Source of the DNA: Ostrinia nubilalis | Lineage: Eukaryota > Arthropoda > Insecta > Lepidoptera > Crambidae | Direction: 5' to 3' | Assembly: GCF_963855985.1 (NCBI RefSeq) | Contig: NC_087099.1 | Coordinates: 8,586,001 to 8,650,000, forward strand | Length of the DNA stretch: 64,000 nucleotides | Shown: piece after piece, positions 58,401 to 64,000 of the stretch | How the letters are laid out: the number at the start of each line of letters is the position of its first letter | Position numbering within the stretch: position 1 is the stretch's first letter | Made by a program: the position numbers and the translations under genes | Notes under the pieces: generated by a model | What the model was told of the DNA's origin: nothing | Seen by the model: only the letters and a program-made list of their open reading frames with translations | The model's database searches: none

Positions 58401-61400
58401 ACCAGACCACTCTATGGTTAACTCTAAAATCAGTATCGAACAGTCGAGTCCGTTCGCTTTGTGAACGATGTTATTGGTATTACTGAGTCCTGTCGCCACA
58501 CTCATTAGCAAACTTTCCGGGACCAATTCATGCAAAATGCAAAGAGCGAAACACAAGTCAACAAAAAATTAAGCTTCACAGTGAGCTGGCTGCGGTCTTT
58601 GTTCTTCTAATCCCGACTTTCCTTTCAGATAGCGTTCAGTCAGCTCTTAAATTAAGAATTTATTTCAGAACTTCATACTTTCCTGTTCTCTTTTGTGTTG
58701 CATCACAATGGAAATTATTATCAATTGGAAAACTTTCCGTTTTCACAACTTCTATAAAGCCTCTCTTTTTATTTTGCACTTTGACTTTTTGTTTTTAAGA
58801 TTTCGCGAAAGTCTTAATTAATGTATACGCGGGGAAGAGATAACATTGTGCCGTGAGTTGTTTTGACACGGCAAATATTCAACACCCATTCCCACATCCG
58901 TCCTTGCATTCATTATTTAGAAATATTTTTAAAAGCATTTTGCAGAACCTTATCTCTTAAAAGGGTTTTCCAATAGAATATTCATGATTACCCTGAGTAA
59001 CATTAATGGTTGTTTTGAATTCTCTCGTGTGGAAAGAAACATAGTAATGAGAGCTTAGGAAATGCCATTTGGGTGTAATTTTAAAAATTCAAACATTACC
59101 TTGACTTGGAAATCCTCAAATAAAATACTCGCTGTGTTATCTAATTAAACACTATGCGTGGATTTCCCACACAAAAGGTGTTTTTTTCATACTCAACGAC
59201 GAGGCTTGTTTACCCTGCAAATACGGTTTTACATTTAGCAGAATTTAAATAGCGGACTCTTGGCAGAAATGCTGAAAAAGTTTAGTATTACAAAGAACTG
59301 AGAGAATGTAATAAAAAGAGCGAATTAAATCCACCACTTCAGTTATATTGAGTTTTAACTCTGTGCCGCAGTTGTTTACGATATTCTAAACAAGTGATTC
59401 GTTAGATTATGGAAACTAGCAAGGTAACAACGTTGCGATCACAAGTACTTAGTAAACAAAAGACAATACGTAAACTCATCAATCATTACACACCAATCTG
59501 AATATGTGATACTCCGAGATGAATAGGTAATTAGATGGAACGGATTACGGACATATTGTTGCGGGGAATTTACGGTTTCGATTGTGACAAGACGTTAATA
59601 CATTACCTACCTACCAACTGTACATGTAGTTGTAATAAATATTACCAAATTGTAACCAAACAAAAGAATTTAGACAAAAGAACAAAACAAGTGCCAAACG
59701 ACCAACGAGGGCTGAGTGCTTCCCGCCATCAATAAGACCTCTAACTGACTTCTACGCTTACTGAGTCTAACCGCCTATACTTTGACTATAACTTGGGCCA
59801 TAAGCTATTTTTGAAACAGAGATGCACACTCGCCGATATTTTATTAATTATTAATTATGCCTGCCACTGTGTGACGTCACCCATAACCAGTGTAAGTGCG
59901 AGAGAAAACGTGATATGCACTGTTTTATTATTACACCGCCTGCCACAAGTCTTTGCGCCCAGTTATATTCCGTAATTTCTTTCAACCTAGATCTTTTAAA
60001 CTGAAATCCATCGCATCAATTACCCAGACCTAAGCTAAGCATAGTCAAACCTTGCGCGATTTAACTGAGACTCATCTGAATAAATAAATTGTTTCAGCTG
60101 TCACGCTAATTATTCTCAACCTCCCCACGTTAAGCCAGAGCTCGTATTCTGACGAGATAGTGTGAATAGACTGTACCGAGATACACTCCTGCTGAAATTT
60201 AAGCACCCTGCCATTTCAATGGAAAAATACAAACAATTTCATGAGCTTAAGAGCGTTGTCACATTTTTCATGCAGAAATCGAGAATTTGGCAGATTTCGA
60301 AATGATTTTAGTCATATAATTTATTGTTATAGCTTCTTTTGACTTATATCATCGTAATTATCATACGTTTTTACGGAATGTCTATTGACAAAATCTCGTT
60401 CAAATTGGATTTTTGCCTACGAAAACAGCGAATTTCGAAAGCCCGATTTCCAGGTAACTCGCGAAGGCACAACTTTGAACTAATATTACAACAAATTTAT
60501 TTCTAAGTAAGAAGATAGAATGTATTCATTAAAATAAGCATACCCTGAAGAAGAAAGTGTATTGAGAAAATGTTGATGTTTAATTCATTAAAATGCATTT
60601 TTATCATGTCTAAGATAGTCAAAATTCGAGAAAATTACTGCAAGAAAACAGGTCACATCTTATAATCTAAAAGTCATTTGGCAACATAAACTACTTTATA
60701 CTTAAGAAGAAACATAGTACTATTATTGTGTGAAAAAGAAAAAATATCTATCTTCAATCTTCAAATGAAAAATTAATTTGAAAATACTATAAAATCGGGT
60801 GCATCAAATGGCATAACATAAATCAGTCGTGCTTTGGCACTCGTAGACGCCGGGTCTATGTCAGTTGACTGCCCACTGACGTATATGCGTCACGCGTGAT
60901 TTTTTCGTAAATTGTAGTATGATTGAGTACTTTTGATCTGCAAGTATTTTTAATTTATTTGTTTAGGTAAATCGGACTTGTAATTTCTTTCTTTTCAAAC
61001 TTTTTATTATTTTACTTACAGAATATGGGTAGAATAGATAAAAGATATTATTATGGTATGTGTTTGGTCAGGAAAAAATAAATGACTAATAAAAATGTTA
61101 ACAGGGTGTCAAAACATTAGTCTATGCTATTGTGTTTCTACCAACATAAAATATACTCTTCCTTACTAATAAAAGTTGAATAGCGTCTGTATGGTCACAC
61201 AACGCTTCGTCACGTTTTTCCGAAAGTTCAATTACTGACGACTGAATGAAAGAAATTGGTGCGTAACTATTCATCTGATATTAAACGTTTAGTAATAAAG
61301 GGGTAGGTCAGGTAAATGGCAAAACCACCAGCGGTCGCTCGATGACACTTAGACAAATAGTTTTATAAAACGTCAACTAAGTTGGTTAGGTATTTGTATT

Positions 61401-62117
61401 GTAGATACTTATACAAATGAACGTATAAAATGAGTTTATTTTTAAAAGTATAGGTACAGGGTGGAAACGATGAGTGATTTCACTTGATTTTTAATTAAAC
61501 AAGATATCGAGAAACTGTTTACTGTTCCTGTAAGTGCTTCATGAGCTCTTTAAAACAATAACAATAAATAGGTCAAAGAATAAACTGGATCTATGCGAAA
61601 ATTCAATGTTTCCGAATTTCATACTAAATGTATGCCGCCAGCCATACCTACCATATTAGAAGTGTTAATTTTTTAAATTTAAATTTTTAATTGAGTAATA
61701 TATAATAATCAAACAACAAACTCGTAAATTGCATTCTTATTTAAATTATTTACGGAAAACATGATTTTAGGTTTAACTTGCTACAATATCATCAAGAGAT
61801 ACTAATTAATAAATACTAAATAAACAGATAAAGGGGACGGCATTAAGGCACTCAGAATTCTCAGAAACCATTGATTTCGTGTTTGTTTGTAACTGTATTA
61901 AATGTATGAAAGCTGGAAATATAGGTTTTTTGAATAGATTCAGTTCGTTCTTAAACATATTATTGATGCCGTTTGTTAGGTCTCATGAAGCACTTTTTCA
62001 GTAAGTAACCATTTGTTCGACATCTTGTATACCTACTATAAGAAATATTCGAGTGAGATCACTTATCGATTATTTTCGTCATCCTTATTTGTATTAAATT
62101 TGATTAAAATACACTAA
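55441..62117. other. Long stretch without recognisable gene
   Basis: AT-rich, probably intronic or intergenic. Perfect short hairpins lie at 57972-57994 (aagtatttcg/cgaaatactt) and 58091-58126 (aagtacgagta/tactcgtactt). A GC-rich patch at 57120-57175 is open on the minus strand but not recognised. Confidence 0.4.
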
Positions 62118-62237
62118 GGCTGAGATGCACCACATAACTTTGACCCTAACTGACAATAACCGGTGTTTTATATTAGACAGATTTTTGACATCCACAATTT
62201 TGATGTCAATGTTAAAGTAAGACGGTGCAACACGGCC
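62118..62237 (-). mobile_element. TWA-target MITE, copy 4 (120 bp, inverted orientation)
   Basis: GGCTGAGATGCACCACATAA is at the left, and GGCCGTGTTGCACCGTCTTA is read inward from the right. It is flanked by TAA at 62115-62117 and 62238-62240. The interior aataaccggtgttt and acagatttttgacatc is the reverse complement of copies 1-3. Confidence 0.85.
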
Positions 62238-62240
62238 TAA

Positions 62241-63825
62241 CAAATGTATCGTAGACAGTACTTTTTATTTTCTTCATAAATCTTTCTTTTCTTTATAAAG
62301 CTATCTACAAGCTTTTATTTTCTTTGACATCTGGAGTTGTAAAATCTTGCAACTTAAAATTTACTTACTTCCCGTTTTCCCATTGAGCTGAAATTTTGCA
62401 TGTCTACACAGGCATGCAAAATTTAGTTTCATTTCGCACTAAATAATTTAATTTACACGTGTTTTCATGCGATGGCCAAGTCAATATAATTATGTAAAAC
62501 GTTAATGATTTCCTGGACTGGACTTGGTATTACATGGATCTTACAACTTTTTACCGTAGAACAACTGAGTAGTGAGACTTGGTTTTTTGACAAGTATTGT
62601 TTTTGATGGGTTTGTATTACAGAACGCATGTGTATCTAATGGGATAACTGTTTAAAAACACGATTAGATAAATTTTGCTCTATGGATAAAAATCTTAAAG
62701 TTACCTCTGATTTTTTAGCATTAGGTATACGACGGTGGTTTATAATAATAAATTCTATAAAATCACAATGATATCAGTATTTACTTCTTTGATTTCCTGA
62801 CTTGTTTAGATTTACAAAAACTAAATATTTATTATTAACTTTTAGATAATAATTTGAATGGCGCTTACGATGTTTAGTTACGAGCTCTTTGATGGACACA
62901 GATATTATAGATAACGTTTAAAAAATGGCACGCTCGTTTTCATACATTTCATTCTATTTATTTAACCTATCCATATTTATGTGCGGAAACGTCACAAAAT
63001 CAGAATAAATTTTAATTTTTCCATCCGGCATCATAAAAACTAAAAAGTCAAAAGTAAAATTTAAATAGTAAATATTTTTCATAAACAAACTTTTGATGCT
63101 GAAAAAAGAATAAAATAAAACATAAATTCTTTCAAACCCATCAACTTATTACTTTACTCAATTTAAAGATTAAAAACTTGTCGCGGGATTTACTAATGTA
63201 AAAAATACATTAATTACGTAACTTGATTTTGCTAAAAGTCTGATCTGAGAAAAAATCAAATAGGTAAATTATACATTATTTCTTTATTATTATGTATGAT
63301 GTACTGTCTTAGGTACGATACAACTACGGATTAAGATCGTTTAGTTGACGCAGCGTTGAAATTGTACAGATAAATGCAGTTTGCGCACTCACTACGCGAC
63401 GTCAAGCAATAAAAACCTAAAATTCGAACGCCAACTTTTTGCTACAACGCTCTTAACTAATTCATTTTTGTCTGCACATAGTACAACCTACTTTTACAAA
63501 GTGTTTATCAGTCTAAATTTCTATTTAAGCTCGATATTGTAATACTGTACTTATTTAAGTACGATATTGTGTTTCCGGTGACGAAAGTGTCAACACGTAC
63601 GAAAGAGATCTCTGCAATCATTGTGAAATTACCAGTGCAAAAAGTGGAAAATCGGCGCGTACCGCGGTCGATACGTGGGGCGAGCCAGCCGTGGTGGTGT
63701 TCAGGCAAAAATTACAGTGAAGCAACGAGTTAATTGCAAAATTAAACCAAACAAAGTGCCATTCAATATAACCTCAAAATTGAGCACATAAAAACATCGA
63801 AGGTAGTATTGTTGCCATACAGAAA
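62241..63825. other. No gene recognised; possible leader near right end
   Basis: AT-rich until about 63590. After that it is mixed and GC-richer (63650-63705), consistent with the 5' leader of the frame that starts at 63969. This is inference only. Confidence 0.3.
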
Positions 63826-63880
63826 GTGACGTTGACGTATCTGACGTTGACGTTGACAGTTTGACACATTTGACGTTGAT
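63826..63880 (+). repeat. TGACGTTGA short repeats
   Basis: TGACGTTGA occurs at 63827 and in a run TGACGTTGACGTTGAC at 63842-63857, then again at 63871. This makes a hexamer-like (gacgtt) cluster about 90 bp before the ATG at 63969. Confidence 0.75.
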
Positions 63881-63968
63881 AGCCATAGACAGCTGTCGTC
63901 AGTGTTGCCACCACAGAAAAGTGATATTTCCATATTAGTGTTACCACTGCATAAAATTAAAACACACA

Positions 63969-64000
63969 ATGGAAAAACAAATGGAAATACTACTCTCAAA
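63969..64000 (+). CDS. Start of an open frame running off the right edge
   Basis: The ATG at 63969 has A at -3 and G at +4 and opens MEKQMEILLS before the window ends. The start, together with the leader-like sequence before it, would suit a retroelement gag or a host gene. Ten residues are too few to decide. Confidence 0.25.
   Translation, partial: MEKQMEILLS

Noticed and set aside
61160..61305. Possible inverted ends (ttactaataaaagtt / ttactaaacgtt)
   Set aside because: The match is too weak and AT-rich, with no target duplication.

Overview
This looks like AT-rich nuclear DNA from a moth or butterfly (Lepidoptera). I base that on repeat families I recognise from memory: BEL/Pao and R1/RTE retroelements, Helitrons with TC...CTRR ends, GGCTGAGTTGCACC-type MITEs, and a tRNA-headed SINE. 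No database search was possible. No complete host gene is visible. The window reads as intron or intergenic DNA carrying many generations of mobile elements. Only two weak candidate host exons were found (37030-37095 and 37732-37884).

Layout. Positions 1-4329 (minus strand) hold most of a BEL/Pao LTR retrotransposon: a probable LTR, gag, then a protease and reverse transcriptase frame that stays open to the left edge. A 587-bp non-autonomous hAT element with an 8-bp target duplication splits gag from pol. Positions 4.4-6.7 kb hold repeat fragments and a 257-bp tandem duplication with a Helitron inserted in it. Positions 6.7-36 kb are mostly anonymous AT-rich sequence with scattered remnants: an RTE LINE end, a Harbinger-like MITE at 19.0 kb, a Helitron at 25.3 kb, a perfect 30-bp foldback at 28.7 kb, a MITE at 31.3 kb and short duplicated segments at 8, 14 and 33 kb.

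Positions 36-46 kb are denser: three copies of one TWA-targeting MITE family (a fourth lies at 62.1 kb), a SINE, a LINE 3' end, two Helitrons, a hAT MITE, and a 581-bp element with 31-bp inverted ends and internal motif repeats. At 49.9 kb there is another hAT-like MITE. At 51.4-53.5 kb a hAT element with a perfect 8-bp target duplication contains a GC-rich, 5'-truncated, badly decayed R1 LINE. A CpG-rich inverted-repeat element sits at 55.1 kb. The right edge (63.8-64.0 kb) has short tandem repeats and an ATG opening a frame that runs off the window.

The genes here do not form a pathway. The coding content is transposon-derived, and the main story is the order of insertions: hAT into BEL, Helitron into a tandem duplication, and R1 inside a hAT. 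I see no bacterial operon, CRISPR array, rRNA or functional tRNA, and no clear candidate for a new biological system. The least explained structures are the 581-bp element, the 30-bp perfect foldback and the phase-matched exon candidates.
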